From IMG/VR virus record IMGVR_UViG_3300015164_000036, positions 1 to 50,113 of that record: a stretch of 50,113 nt of DNA; one strand, written 5' to 3'. Both the position numbers and the translations under genes were made by a program. Under the pieces are notes generated by a model. It saw only the letters and a list, made by a program, of their open reading frames with translations. It searched no databases and had not been told where the DNA came from. Below, in pieces: positions 1-7,460 of this stretch (position 1 is its first letter; every line of letters starts with the position of its first letter). The DNA is from a virus.

Positions 1-369
1 GATGCAGAAGTATTGCATCTCTGGGACGGCGAATGCCGCACAATCATACAAAATGTATGGCTCGCACGCGACGGAACTGTAGTCACGAGCGACTACGGTC
101 AGGTTTGCTATTCCACAGAATCTCGGCCCGCGACGGCTCCAACAACCGAAGAAAACAGATATTGGGAATCCCCGAACACCGAGCACCAACATAGCATCAT
201 GTTCGACTATCTGATGGGCATAAACCCAATACCAGCCGACCCCGCGACCGTCAATGCACTGCGCAGCAAATATCTGTCAGACGATGGCTTCCGGGCAATT
301 CTCGAAAAAAGCATCCGAAAATCACTTAAACCGGATTCACCACTGCCTGCACCGACCAGGCAGGATTAG
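1..369 (+). CDS. Hypothetical protein, 5' end outside the window
   Basis: The frame is open from the first base, so this is the C-terminal part (about 122 residues) of a longer protein, or a whole small protein starting at the TTG at 13. The sequence is mixed and soluble, with no membrane segment and no motif I recognise. It ends with a proline-rich tail and a TAG stop. The following genes run in the same direction. No function is assigned. Confidence 0.5.
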   Translation, partial: DAEVLHLWDGECRTIIQNVWLARDGTVVTSDYGQVCYSTESRPATAPTTEENRYWESPNTEHQHSIMFDYLMGINPIPADPATVNALRSKYLSDDGFRAILEKSIRKSLKPDSPLPAPTRQD

Positions 370-436
370 CCAGCTACCCCGTCCGTAGAAATACATAAAC
401 CTACCAACCCCATTCGTGAAAATATCGGCAACCCAA

Positions 437-730
437 ATGAAACCAAGAATCATCAGCACGCTCGCACTGACTATCCTTCTCTCAAGCTGCGCCGCGCAAA
501 AGTACGGCTGGGGACACCCTACCAACAACGAGGCTCAATTCCACTCAGATAAGGCCCGGTGCAGATACGTAGCGGCTCTATCCTCAGGAAGTTACGCACC
601 GAATAATCCAGGCTATCAGACCGCCTTCGGTAAAGCACTCGCCGACCGGATGGACATTAATTCGCGGCGCGCGGAGCTTGTGACCTATTGCATGCAATCG
701 CTAGGATACGTGTGGGCGGCGATTGATTAA
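437..730 (+). CDS. Small putative lipoprotein
   Basis: About 97 residues. The ATG at 437 is preferred to the in-frame ATG at 416 because it puts a compact signal peptide at the N-terminus: MKPR, a hydrophobic stretch, then the lipobox LLSSC, which predicts lipidation of the cysteine near residue 18. The mature part has a few further cysteines and aromatic residues. It lies just ahead of the TrfB-like regulator. An envelope or entry-exclusion-type lipoprotein is possible on a plasmid, but nothing in the sequence proves it. Confidence 0.65.
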   Translation: MKPRIISTLALTILLSSCAAQKYGWGHPTNNEAQFHSDKARCRYVAALSSGSYAPNNPGYQTAFGKALADRMDINSRRAELVTYCMQSLGYVWAAID

Positions 731-733
731 ACC

Positions 734-988
734 ATGACTCCAATTCAATTCTCCGCCCTTGCCAAACTCCTGCAATCCCGCCACGGACCCGCAGAGCGCG
801 CCGCGCGCCTTGTCCTAGTCGATGGCGTGCGAAACGCCGGCGCAGCGCGTGGAGCCGGTATAACGCCTGCTCAATCGTTTAACGCCGTCACGCGGTATCG
901 TAGAGCGTATGCGCTGGCGCTGATCGTTGCCGGTTGCACCCCGTCTGGGGAAACATATCAATCACACCAGTTCAAGGAAAATACATGA
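734..988 (+). CDS. TrfB/KorA-like transcriptional repressor
   Basis: 84 residues. The N-terminal 65 follow the pattern of the TrfB/KorA family of plasmid repressors: an N-terminal helix (TPIQFSAL), the segment ARLVLVDGVRNAGAARGAGI, and a helix-turn-helix containing TPAQSFNAVTRYRRAY. KorA-type proteins bind palindromic operators and coordinate replication, partition and transfer genes on IncP-like plasmids. The stop overlaps the next start as ATGA at 985-988, so the two genes are translationally coupled. The assignment rests on recognised spacing and motifs, not on a database search. Confidence 0.7.
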   Translation: MTPIQFSALAKLLQSRHGPAERAARLVLVDGVRNAGAARGAGITPAQSFNAVTRYRRAYALALIVAGCTPSGETYQSHQFKENT

Positions 989-1197
989 AAATCGACGGAG
1001 AAACAGTAACCTTTTCTACCGGCACCGTAAAAACCGCATTCAACGGCATCATAAATATCGATCATGACTGCCGTCTATCGAGCGGACACGAAGCCGGATG
1101 GTGCTCGTTTTCAAATTCTATTTCTTTCGGGGACGACAAGGGAGCCATCTGGCTCAAAAAACATCCGGTAAAGGACAGTTCGGCAGTAATTAGATAG
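985..1197 (+). CDS. Small hypothetical protein coupled to the TrfB-like gene
   Basis: 70 residues starting at ATG 985, which overlaps the upstream stop (ATGA) and follows an AAGGA Shine-Dalgarno. An in-frame start at 934 would lie deep inside the regulator gene and is less likely. Beta-rich, with two cysteines, and no recognised family. It ends just before the convergent antiterminator-like gene. Confidence 0.6.
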   Translation: MKIDGETVTFSTGTVKTAFNGIINIDHDCRLSSGHEAGWCSFSNSISFGDDKGAIWLKKHPVKDSSAVIR

Positions 1198-1222
1198 ATT
1201 CTTACAACAAATCAGGTATTTG

Positions 1223-1612
1223 TCAAGCCGTTTCTCGCAAATACAGCCTATTTCGCATCATTACCTCGGCTTTCCTTCGCTCAGACTCGAAATGCCGGTG
1301 CCAAATACCAAGCTCGCGGCACGTCCGATCCCGATGAAGGCGCAGCACATAAAGCGCCTTCAGCAACCACTTTTGCTGCTCCGGGAGATTCACCCATGTG
1401 CGCTCTATGAGCCATCCGTCGCGCTGATCTGGCGGAATATGCGTCTCGCGCGGTTCGAATAGGCGCGGCTCTACATCGGTTTTCCACCGCTCCCGTTTGA
1501 GCGCCAGGCACGCAATAGCGGTCATCGACTGCGCGCGGTGCGGGTAGAAGCGCACGACACGGCCCCAGTTTTCCAAGCGCGAGATTATATCGTCTCGGTC
1601 GGACTCGTGCAT
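1223..1612 (-). CDS. Phage antitermination Q-like protein
   Basis: 129 residues. The N-terminal part (RLENWGRVVRFYP) and the C-terminal helix-turn-helix region (LPEQQKWLLKALYVLRLHRDRTCRELGI followed by an arginine-rich helix) resemble the phage Q-type late antiterminators and sigma-like regulators of lambdoid phages. In that role it would modify RNA polymerase at a late promoter. The lysis-like genes lie upstream of it on the same strand, not downstream as in lambda, so the target promoter is unclear. The 1613-1990 gap lies directly upstream of its start. Confidence 0.55.
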   Translation of the reverse strand: MHESDRDDIISRLENWGRVVRFYPHRAQSMTAIACLALKRERWKTDVEPRLFEPRETHIPPDQRDGWLIERTWVNLPEQQKWLLKALYVLRLHRDRTCRELGIWHRHFESERRKAEVMMRNRLYLRETA

Positions 1613-1970
1613 TAGTTCTGCGAGGATAAAAAATCCATCGGCGGATATTAACGCAGATTCGCACTTCGCTCAAGACAAGCCTTTCAATCACCAGGTCCTG
1701 TCAAGGCAATATCCAGCATCGAGAGATTCTTCGCCAATCGTGCGAAAGTCCTGTCTGAACCGGATAAATGTGCGTATCCTGCGATCCAGCCAGTACCAAA
1801 ACACGGGGAAACGCTTCACTATCATCGGCAGATACTAACGCGAATATTTTATCCGTTCAAGGTCCAGATCAAAGCTAACGGCCATCAAACAAGGGCGGCG
1901 CTTTCAACGGTTGAATATTGGAATACCTGACGATGCCTGTTGGAATGCTTTTCCAACACTCTGGCCACAA
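1613..1970. promoter_or_regulatory. Non-coding, palindrome-rich segment upstream of the Q-like gene
   Basis: No convincing gene is seen. The segment holds a direct repeat with core ATCGGCRGATAYTAACGC at 1637-1654 and 1824-1841. It also has an inverted repeat TTCAACGGTTGAA at 1903-1915 and another, TGTTGGAA-5 nt-TTCCAACA, at 1938-1958. With the parS site just beyond, it looks like a centromere-type or operator region. Confidence 0.5.
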
Positions 1971-1986
1971 TGTTTCACGTGAAACA
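1971..1986. promoter_or_regulatory. parS: parS site (ParB binding site), perfect consensus
   Basis: TGTTTCACGTGAAACA is a perfect 16-bp palindrome and matches the parS consensus bound by chromosomal ParB/Spo0J proteins across bacteria. It lies in a non-coding gap beside other inverted repeats. No stand-alone ParB gene is seen in the window. The only ParB-like domain is fused to a methyltransferase, and the plasmid ParA is paired with an RHH protein. Confidence 0.85.
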
Positions 1987-2139
1987 TATTTCATCCGTTT
2001 TTGGATACCGCTAAACTGTTACACTTTATTCTCGTGCTTTGGATAATCTGTTCTATGGACTTGCACCGCGAAGTCAGAACCGAAGGAAAGACAATGAAAA
2101 TCAGACTCAGCCCCGCCATCACAATCGACTGGTTTGTGA

Positions 2140-2322
2140 GATCGCCGCAAGCGTCCCAGCCTAAACCGCTTCGGCGGCCCAGTCCTGCACCCTCGCGCTG
2201 CAACCCTGTATGACTGGGAGTTCGAAGGCGCCAAGGTACTCGGCAAAGGCAACTTCTCGCTTGGTGTGCGCAAAGCCCTGAAGCGCGCCGGGGTCAAGCC
2301 GCCAATTACGCATGAACAATGA
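2140..2322 (+). pseudogene. Remnant of a small plasmid gene
   Basis: An open frame of about 60 codons follows an in-frame TGA and has no ATG, GTG or TTG start. Its C-terminal half (ATLYDWEFEGAKVLGKGNFS, then a lysine-rich helix) looks like genuine protein. A plausible start (ATG 2094) lies upstream in another frame, so a frameshift or 5' loss is suspected. Confidence 0.35.
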
Positions 2323-2370
2323 ATATCACTATGGACTCGCAATCAGGCGGGTCTTAACCGGAACCAACCA

Positions 2371-2526
2371 ATGTACACGGTAACTGCAAATATCACGATC
2401 AATGCTAAAACATCGAGCGATGCATCAAGCAAGATCGAGGCGCTTCTCGCTGTTTTGTTGAATGACGAGAAAATCTATGACTACATCGTTAAAGCCGTTA
2501 GGCTGGATGCAGAGGAGGCGGTATGA
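2371..2526 (+). CDS. Small hypothetical protein
   Basis: 51 residues starting at ATG 2371, acidic and helical in the second half. The stop overlaps the next start (ATGA at 2523-2526), which is the main evidence that it is translated. No recognised domain. Confidence 0.5.
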   Translation: MYTVTANITINAKTSSDASSKIEALLAVLLNDEKIYDYIVKAVRLDAEEAV

Positions 2527-2753
2527 AACCTAACGGCACAGCGCGCATTCGCGTAAGTAATAGATACGCCAATAGGCTCGTCAGCGAGAAAGACGAGCCT
2601 TGCCGCATCACGCCCAAGCGCATCGCTATCAGAGATCACAAATTCGACCGCGCAACGCTGCTTTGCATCGACGCCTACCGAGGCACCTATCGATACGAAC
2701 TGCTGTCGTTCGAGACGACGCCTGCACCGTCAAATTCGTCGGCGGCAGAATAA
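2523..2753 (+). CDS. Small hypothetical protein
   Basis: 76 residues, basic in the first half. The start is supported by an AGGAGG-like Shine-Dalgarno (GCAGAGGAGGCGGT) and by ATGA overlap with the preceding small gene. It ends 15 bases from the convergent beta-helix gene. No recognised family. Confidence 0.55.
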   Translation: MKPNGTARIRVSNRYANRLVSEKDEPCRITPKRIAIRDHKFDRATLLCIDAYRGTYRYELLSFETTPAPSNSSAAE

Positions 2754-2767
2754 ACAACCTGCGCACC

Positions 2768-4165
2768 TCACGGCCCAAAATAGTTCGCACCCAAATCATT
2801 TCCATCCGTCGCGACGTGATAACCCAGCGATGATTGGGTCAGTTTATACCCAGCCCACGTCGTAGGATTCGGCCAACCCACGAAGGTCGGCGTGCCGATC
2901 ACGTTACCAGTTCCCATCGCATCGCCGCTCGACTGGAACAGGTTAGAACTGAAAGTGCACCCGGTACACGCCGCTTTCCCGCTCGAATCGTATGTCTTGA
3001 ACGTGCTGCCAGCCATCAGATTGTTCTGCACGACGTTATTAGTGCCAGCCGGCTGCCCTACCTTCGCATCGATGCTTACGCCCATCGCACCCACGACCGT
3101 GTTGTGCGTAAATTTATCGTTGTCGTGACTGCCGATCTGCACCTTCCAGTAATAACCCGAACCAACGAAAGTGTTGTTGGTTATGATTTCGTGGTCGCCG
3201 CCGTCAGGCGCCATGATGTACGTGTCGCCGTTGAGAAAATAGTTGCCGGTGATCGTCGTATTCGACTGCCCGTACAACTGGATAGCGTCGACGTGCCGCC
3301 CGTAGTTTCCCTGCACAATTCCTTCGAATACGTTGCCTGGCCCCACGACTACTCCATTGGAGCCGATCTGCAAGCCGTCGGATTCCCCGGCATTTCCGAA
3401 ATGGTTATTGCTGATCGTTATCCCGGACGGCAGATTCGACCACGGATTAGAAATGACCTGAACCCGGCCCTCGTAGCAGTTCGCGCACACGCTGATTCCG
3501 TCGAAAGTATTGCCGTCAAGGACAATATTCGTATTTCCTCCGCTACCCGTATTGATAACAACTTGGCCGGTGAACGTGTTGCCGGACATCGTGATGTTTT
3601 TCGTCCCGCCCTGCTGGTTGGTATCGATCTCGCCGCCGGCTATGGTAAGGCTCTGAAAGCGAATATGCGCCGATTGATTGATCTTTGCATATAACGTCGC
3701 GCCAGCCGACACCGAGCGCACCGTAACGTCGCTCGCCTTTACCACGCCTTCTAAGGATACATCGCCATAGTCGCCGTTATTCAGGCAGATGGTGGTACCA
3801 CCGGCCGCGCCTGAAATGACAGATGCAACGTTGTCTCCCGGACTGAGGGTTGTGTCGCATGCTCCGGGTGGTGGCGGTGGTGGTGGCGGTGGTGGTGGTG
3901 GCGGAGGATGGCCAGTTTGTGTATCGCACTCCTTGCGGTATCCATAAGCCGGATCGGCGCCGAAAAACGCATTCGAGCATGTACCGCGACCGCTGACTGT
4001 TCGGTAAACCCAGCTGGTGCCGATCCCGTAGCGCATCTGCGTTTGCGACGGCACCCGGAATCGCTGACCCTCGGATGCTATCTTAGTCCATTCGCTCTGC
4101 GCTGACGCATCGCCCACAAGCAAGGCAAGCGCTATCAGCGCAACGCCATAGATATTCGTTCGCAT
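2768..4165 (-). CDS. Secreted right-handed beta-helix protein with poly-proline linker
   Basis: 465 residues. It has a Sec signal peptide (residues 1-22, ending ASAQS), a short N-terminal domain of about 70 residues with a cysteine pair, and an uninterrupted run of 14 prolines near residues 87-100. A parallel beta-helix of the pectate-lyase or right-handed type follows, with repeats such as NITMSGNTF, NIVLDGNTF, GITISNNHF and TTITGNYF. Such domains bind or cleave polysaccharides. Here the protein could be an exported polysaccharide-active enzyme, or an adhesin or depolymerase-like accessory. It lies at the end of the lysis-like cluster but has its own signal peptide, which argues against a tail spike. 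The substrate cannot be inferred. Confidence 0.8.
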   Translation of the reverse strand: MRTNIYGVALIALALLVGDASAQSEWTKIASEGQRFRVPSQTQMRYGIGTSWVYRTVSGRGTCSNAFFGADPAYGYRKECDTQTGHPPPPPPPPPPPPPPGACDTTLSPGDNVASVISGAAGGTTICLNNGDYGDVSLEGVVKASDVTVRSVSAGATLYAKINQSAHIRFQSLTIAGGEIDTNQQGGTKNITMSGNTFTGQVVINTGSGGNTNIVLDGNTFDGISVCANCYEGRVQVISNPWSNLPSGITISNNHFGNAGESDGLQIGSNGVVVGPGNVFEGIVQGNYGRHVDAIQLYGQSNTTITGNYFLNGDTYIMAPDGGDHEIITNNTFVGSGYYWKVQIGSHDNDKFTHNTVVGAMGVSIDAKVGQPAGTNNVVQNNLMAGSTFKTYDSSGKAACTGCTFSSNLFQSSGDAMGTGNVIGTPTFVGWPNPTTWAGYKLTQSSLGYHVATDGNDLGANYFGP

Positions 4166-4216
4166 ACCGGACTACCTCGCATGCGTCCACCGGGACGCTC
4201 CACGCCAACATCCAAT

Positions 4217-4243
4217 ACGGCCATCGGCCTGCGCCGTGGCCGT
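4217..4243. other. Strong hairpin between the coiled-coil and beta-helix genes
   Basis: ACGGCCA pairs with TGGCCGT, and an inner CGGC/GCCG stem encloses a CTGC loop with one bulged base. No T-run follows on the minus strand, so a classical intrinsic terminator for the minus genes is not supported. It may be an attenuator or RNA-stability hairpin. Confidence 0.4.
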
Positions 4244-4259
4244 TCCGATACTTTCGTTC

Positions 4260-4503
4260 TTACGCCGCGGGCGCTTGAACCGCACCCGGTATCGTTTTAA
4301 CGCTCGCGTCGACTTCGAGAATTGCTGCGTCGAGTTCGTCTAAGTCGGCCTGCGAGACCGCAGTCCCGGCGGCGAGCTGGTCGGTCAAAGACTTCACTTG
4401 ATCGGTCAAAGACTTCAGCGCATCAGTTACTGCCGCCGCCGCTGCGGTCGAGTCCGTTTTGAGAGTAGCCAAGTCCGTCTTGATCTGTTCGATTGTTGCT
4501 GTC
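4260..4503 (-). CDS. Small coiled-coil protein
   Basis: 80 residues from ATG 4503, which follows an AAAAGGTAAC Shine-Dalgarno. The frame stays open up to 4601, giving a possible 113-residue form, but that start has no ribosome site. The protein is almost entirely heptad-like (IEQIKTDLATLK, then LTDQVKSLTDQL) and is rich in Ala, Thr and Asp, like short phage tail- or capsid-associated coiled coils. Exact role unknown. Confidence 0.6.
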
Positions 4504-4611
4504 ATTTTCGTTACCTTTTCAAATATTTGGTTTAACAATTGCTCCACTTTTTTCGACTTTGAAGCGCAGTCGCACGTAAACAATTGCAGGATTTTTGACA
4601 TAGTGCTTGAG

Positions 4612-4770
4612 CTAGAGTCGTCCTAGCAGCAACAATATCACCACGACGACGAGTATCGCTCCGACGATTCCGCTCGGGCCATATCCGTAGCCTGTTGAAT
4701 GTGGCCAGGTAGGGAATACGCCGATGAGAAGCAGCACCAACACGATGAGTAAAATCAATCCGATGCTCAC
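4612..4770 (-). CDS. DUF3309 family small membrane protein
   Basis: 52 residues from GTG 4770, overlapping the stop of the lipoprotein gene as GTGA. Two hydrophobic helices flank the conserved loop PTWPHSTGYGYGPSGI, the signature I associate with the DUF3309 family of tiny proteobacterial inner-membrane proteins of unknown function. It sits in the lysis-like cluster, so a holin-like role is conceivable but unproven. Confidence 0.75.
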   Translation of the reverse strand: MSIGLILLIVLVLLLIGVFPTWPHSTGYGYGPSGIVGAILVVVVILLLLGRL

Positions 4771-4967
4771 GGGATCGCTCCGTTGATTAAAGTTGCCGGC
4801 GAAATCGGAAGCTGCGGGCCGACTACCGGCAGTGTGCAGTCGGCCTCCACGTGCATCTGACTTCCGTTCCGCAAATACGCAATATGCGAGCAATGTTCCG
4901 CAGACAAGAGTCCGCCATTCATCGAGCATCCGCAAAGCATGGCAATAGGCACGAAGATTATTCTCAC
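4767..4967 (-). CDS. Small lipoprotein, possible o-spanin analogue
   Basis: 66 residues from GTG 4967, overlapping the upstream stop (GTGA). The N-terminus MRIIFVPIAMLCGC is a hydrophobic signal with a lipobox-like LCGC, predicting a lipidated cysteine at about residue 14. Position after lysozyme and small size fit an Rz1-like outer-membrane spanin, but the mature part is not proline-rich as in typical Rz1. Its stop overlaps the DUF3309 start. Confidence 0.55.
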   Translation of the reverse strand: MRIIFVPIAMLCGCSMNGGLLSAEHCSHIAYLRNGSQMHVEADCTLPVVGPQLPISPATLINGAIP

Positions 4968-5293
4968 GCCGGACTCCTCTCGTCCTGATCTATCGGATCG
5001 GGCGTTTCCAGCCCGGCTATGACAACCAGTTCCGCCGCACTCAATCGTTCAGGCTGCTTCTCTGCGACGCGCTTGCGATGCGTCGCGTAGTGCGTATCCT
5101 CGGGCGGGTCTCTGTCGTCAACGAATGGGATACCGTTAGCGAAAAATGGTCGCCCGTAATAATTCACCACCACAAGGTCTATTGACGATACCGGAGGATG
5201 TATTACATGGCTAACGACAATCGCTTCCAGCGGCCCGGAATTGTGATCTTCGGGAAAATACCAAAGCGGTTCGCCACGTACAGGGTTCGTCAT
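4964..5293 (-). CDS. Hypothetical protein in the lysis-like cluster
   Basis: 109 residues. The start overlaps the upstream stop (ATGA at 5290-5293) and the end overlaps the lipoprotein start. Proline- and aspartate-rich, soluble, with no recognised motif. The overlapping arrangement shows it belongs to the lysozyme operon. Confidence 0.6.
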   Translation of the reverse strand: MTNPVRGEPLWYFPEDHNSGPLEAIVVSHVIHPPVSSIDLVVVNYYGRPFFANGIPFVDDRDPPEDTHYATHRKRVAEKQPERLSAAELVVIAGLETPDPIDQDERSPA

Positions 5294-5481
5294 CGCGATT
5301 CATCCTCAAATCGCCGCAACCTTTTCCCCGCCTCAGTAAGCTCGACGTATGATGCTGCCGCTGCGTCGATCTCGGATGCCTTGCCCGGGGGACACGATGC
5401 CACGAAAGCGGCATACGATGACGCGGCACTCTTGACAGCCTCGTAATAATCGATCATCGAATCCGGGCTATCCCGATCCAT
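5290..5481 (-). CDS. Small helical hypothetical protein
   Basis: 63 residues, or 55 if the ATG at 5457 is used. Alanine-rich amphipathic helices and a charged C-terminus (GKRLRRFEDESR). Overlaps its neighbours at both ends. No recognised family. Confidence 0.55.
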   Translation of the reverse strand: MDRDSPDSMIDYYEAVKSAASSYAAFVASCPPGKASEIDAAAASYVELTEAGKRLRRFEDESR

Positions 5482-5695
5482 TACCTTTCTCCAACGCCTC
5501 GAGCTCCGCCCGCCGCTCCAAAATCAATCTGCCGATCAACGCCAGCGCGTGATCCCGCGCCGAGTAATACGGCTCAATCGGCCCCTCTACATAGCGGCCA
5601 TGCTCGAAGGCTCTATCAATAGCCTTCTGGATCAACTGCCTGATGTCCTCTGGGCAAGCGGCAATGCACCGTTGCCTGTACCCATTTTTAATCAC
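5468..5695 (-). CDS. Small hypothetical protein after lysozyme
   Basis: 75 residues from GTG 5695, coupled to the lysozyme stop as GTGA. Mostly helical, with a C-terminal charged helix (LILERRAELEALEKG). No recognised domain. Part of the overlapping lysis-like gene run. Confidence 0.6.
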   Translation of the reverse strand: MIKNGYRQRCIAACPEDIRQLIQKAIDRAFEHGRYVEGPIEPYYSARDHALALIGRLILERRAELEALEKGNGSG

Positions 5696-6138
5696 GCCGC
5701 GCGTATGCTCCGCATCAATTCAGCCACCCTCTTCGCAATATCCGGCTCATCCCGCGCATATGCAGACGCCTCGACCTTCAGCGCCGCCACATCGTACTTT
5801 CCTTCCCGTATGCTTCTATTCATGTCGACCATTCCAGCCACGGCTTCGATCCCAAGCGCATAGACCAGCATCGCGGTCGCAATCTGTCTGGCATCGTCGC
5901 GCTTCACCCATCCAGACAACCTTTGGTCGCACTCCGTTTCTATCCGTTGCGCATCAATCACCAGCAGCGCCTCAGCCTGATTGAACGTAATCGGAATCGT
6001 CCAGCCTTCCGGGAGCGGATTTCGGTTCAAATCGTGCCCGTAGCCGATTTTTCGCGCGTTTTGATCCTTTATGTCGTACCGTTCTTTTAGATATAGCTGA
6101 TTGCCGCGCAGTTCGGCCTTGAGTTTGTCGAGGTTCAT
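5692..6138 (-). CDS. Phage-type lysozyme (GH24-like muramidase)
   Basis: 148 residues. The central motif KIGYGHDL matches the GH24 phage lysozyme signature, in which IGYGH follows the catalytic glutamate. The preceding segment (LYLKERYDIKDQNARK) is shortened relative to T4- or P22-type enzymes, and the likely catalytic acid is the Glu of KERYD. The C-terminal half has the helical bundle of the family (FNQAEALLVIDAQRIE). There is no signal-arrest helix, so export would need a holin. It follows the membrane-anchored coiled-coil gene with an ATGA-type overlap, as in phage lysis cassettes. It would cleave peptidoglycan between MurNAc and GlcNAc. Confidence 0.75.
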   Translation of the reverse strand: MNLDKLKAELRGNQLYLKERYDIKDQNARKIGYGHDLNRNPLPEGWTIPITFNQAEALLVIDAQRIETECDQRLSGWVKRDDARQIATAMLVYALGIEAVAGMVDMNRSIREGKYDVAALKVEASAYARDEPDIAKRVAELMRSIRAA

Positions 6139-6512
6139 TCGTCCACCGGCAGCGGCCCTATATCAGTAATGTCCGATCTCCGGCCAAGGCGCGCGAGCCG
6201 GCGCATGAGTGTGTATTTTTCAGTCCGTTCATTCATCAACTCGGTTTCCAGCCTCCGCTTTACCTCTCCCAAATCTTGCAGTTCCTTATTCAGTCGGTCG
6301 ATCTGTGCCGTCAAGTCGAACACTATTTTCGCCGAGACTTTTTCTGCCGCGTCGTCGGCCCGATTCTCACGGCGCTCGTCTGTCGCCGCTTTCCGATCCG
6401 AGTCCAAATCCTGCTTTACTGCGCGACCGCCTTTATAAACCTTCGCTACCACACTGCCGCCGCCGAGCGCGCCGAGGATCGCAACTACGGCTGTTACCCA
6501 GTTTTCCTGCAT
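6135..6512 (-). CDS. Membrane-anchored coiled-coil protein, holin or inner spanin candidate
   Basis: 125 residues. One hydrophobic N-terminal helix (VTAVVAILGALGGGSVVAKVY) is followed by a long charged coiled coil (residues 30-110). This is the topology of inner-membrane spanins and some phage lysis accessory proteins. It immediately precedes lysozyme with overlapping stop and start. A TTGTAA/TAAAAT promoter-like sequence ends only a few bases before the ATG, and there is no clear Shine-Dalgarno. Confidence 0.6.
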   Translation of the reverse strand: MQENWVTAVVAILGALGGGSVVAKVYKGGRAVKQDLDSDRKAATDERRENRADDAAEKVSAKIVFDLTAQIDRLNKELQDLGEVKRRLETELMNERTEKYTLMRRLARLGRRSDITDIGPLPVDE

Positions 6513-6543
6513 ATTTTATCCGGTTGGGGATATTTTACAATGC
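6513..6543 (-). promoter_or_regulatory. Promoter-like motif, copy A
   Basis: On the minus strand TTGTAA is separated by 16 bases from TAAAAT, with GGATATTTT and ATATTTTAT in the repeat core. A diverged copy with the same spacing lies at 7153-7182, ahead of the HNH gene. The start codon follows within a few bases, suggesting a leaderless transcript or a regulator site. Confidence 0.4.
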
Positions 6544-6574
6544 TTTGGTTTGGCCTTTGAAGTTAGATACGTCC

Positions 6575-7147
6575 CTAGATTTTCTCGGTTCCGTAGCCGA
6601 CTGACATTTCCTTTTCTCTCCAATCGGTCATATCCCAATTGCCCTTGCCATGATTGCAGTCGTGGCAAAGGATTTGCAGATTGTCCAATGACAGCGCCAA
6701 TTCTGGATATATTTTCCGAGGCTTAATATGATCCACGTTCATCACCGCGCCATGCGCCGGTGTTGTGCCGCAACATTGGCAGCGCGCCCCATACTTCTTT
6801 AGCGCCTGCATTCGCACGCGACGCCATTCATAAGTCCTTAGAAAGTCATCTGTTGCAACAACGTTTGTAACAGCAACACTTTTTGTTGTCTGGTCATATC
6901 GGACGTGATTTACTTGAGTTCTGCGATGCGGCGCGCAGGCATTCTGTGAAGTCTGCTTATCTGCGCAAGCTATAAACTGTTCCGCTTGCTCTTGGGTAAT
7001 CTCCGTCCCGATCAATCGTTTAACCCAACCACTTTTTACGGTTTTCGGATCGAGTCCTAGCGCCCGCATTTGGCCACCTCTGAACCCGCCCCCGCTACGG
7101 CGACCTGATGTCCTGTAGGAGTCTAAGAAATACTTCGTTATTTTCAT
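6575..7147 (-). CDS. HNH endonuclease
   Basis: 190 residues. The C-terminal HNH domain has a CQCC zinc pair, the motif MNVDHIKPR, then LDNLQILCHDCNHGKG, giving the canonical two-histidine, one-asparagine active site with a structural zinc. The N-terminal 100 residues hold a small domain (KTVKSGWVKRLIGTEIT) that may bind DNA. HNH genes of this type are common in phage genomes as homing or packaging-associated nucleases. It has its own promoter-like motif upstream, and no terminase genes are nearby, so a homing or host-interference role is more likely than packaging. Confidence 0.85.
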   Translation of the reverse strand: MKITKYFLDSYRTSGRRSGGGFRGGQMRALGLDPKTVKSGWVKRLIGTEITQEQAEQFIACADKQTSQNACAPHRRTQVNHVRYDQTTKSVAVTNVVATDDFLRTYEWRRVRMQALKKYGARCQCCGTTPAHGAVMNVDHIKPRKIYPELALSLDNLQILCHDCNHGKGNWDMTDWREKEMSVGYGTEKI

Positions 7148-7152
7148 CGTGA

Positions 7153-7182
7153 TATTTTATGCGTTAACGGATATTTTGCAAC
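7153..7182 (-). promoter_or_regulatory. Promoter-like motif, copy B
   Basis: TTGCAA-16-TAAAAT on the minus strand, ending about nine bases before the HNH start. It shares ATATTTTAT and GGATATTTTNCAA with copy A at 6513-6543, so the HNH gene is bracketed by two related segments in direct orientation. The spacer contains the palindrome CGTTAACG. Confidence 0.4.
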
Positions 7183-7460
7183 AAAATTATCGTGCCGCGC
7201 TGCACCAATTGGTCAAACGTCGCCACAATCGCAGCGTTCATCTCCGCGCGGCGCTCGGCCCGGCTCATCTCCCGGCCCTGGTCGATTGAAAAATGACAAG
7301 ACGGGCACAGGGCAGCAACTAAGTGTGGCGGAACCTTCTTTCCCATCATTTTCCCGAAATTTCGGTGAGCCACTTGTACGCCGTAGCTGCCGCATCGCAC
7401 GCAAAACTCCAAGCTTGCGACCGCCGCGTACCAGTCTTTCGCGTCTGCTGGAGTTTTCAA
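7164..7460 (-). CDS. Zinc-binding HNH-fold protein (DUF1364-like)
   Basis: 98 residues from TTG 7460, coupled to the upstream stop as TTGA. The motif CVRCG, then VQVAHRNFGKMMGKK, then LCPSCHFSIDQG resembles the zinc-ribbon HNH fold of small lambdoid proteins, where such genes often encode recombination nucleases. The spacing fits a degenerate HNH fold with His in VAHRN and CPSCH. The exact family is uncertain. Confidence 0.6.
   Translation of the reverse strand: MKTPADAKDWYAAVASLEFCVRCGSYGVQVAHRNFGKMMGKKVPPHLVAALCPSCHFSIDQGREMSRAERRAEMNAAIVATFDQLVQRGTIILLQNIR

Noticed and set aside
1281-1691. Alternative minus-strand ORF over the Q-like gene
   Set aside because: Alanine/arginine-rich out-of-frame reading; the Q-like frame has recognisable motifs.
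2834-3694. Long plus-strand ORF of 286 codons
   Set aside because: It is antisense to the beta-helix gene, which has a signal peptide and repeats. Composition is that of a shadow frame.
4217-4243. Intrinsic terminator
   Set aside because: The stem is strong but no T-run follows on the transcribed minus strand, so it was listed only as a hairpin.
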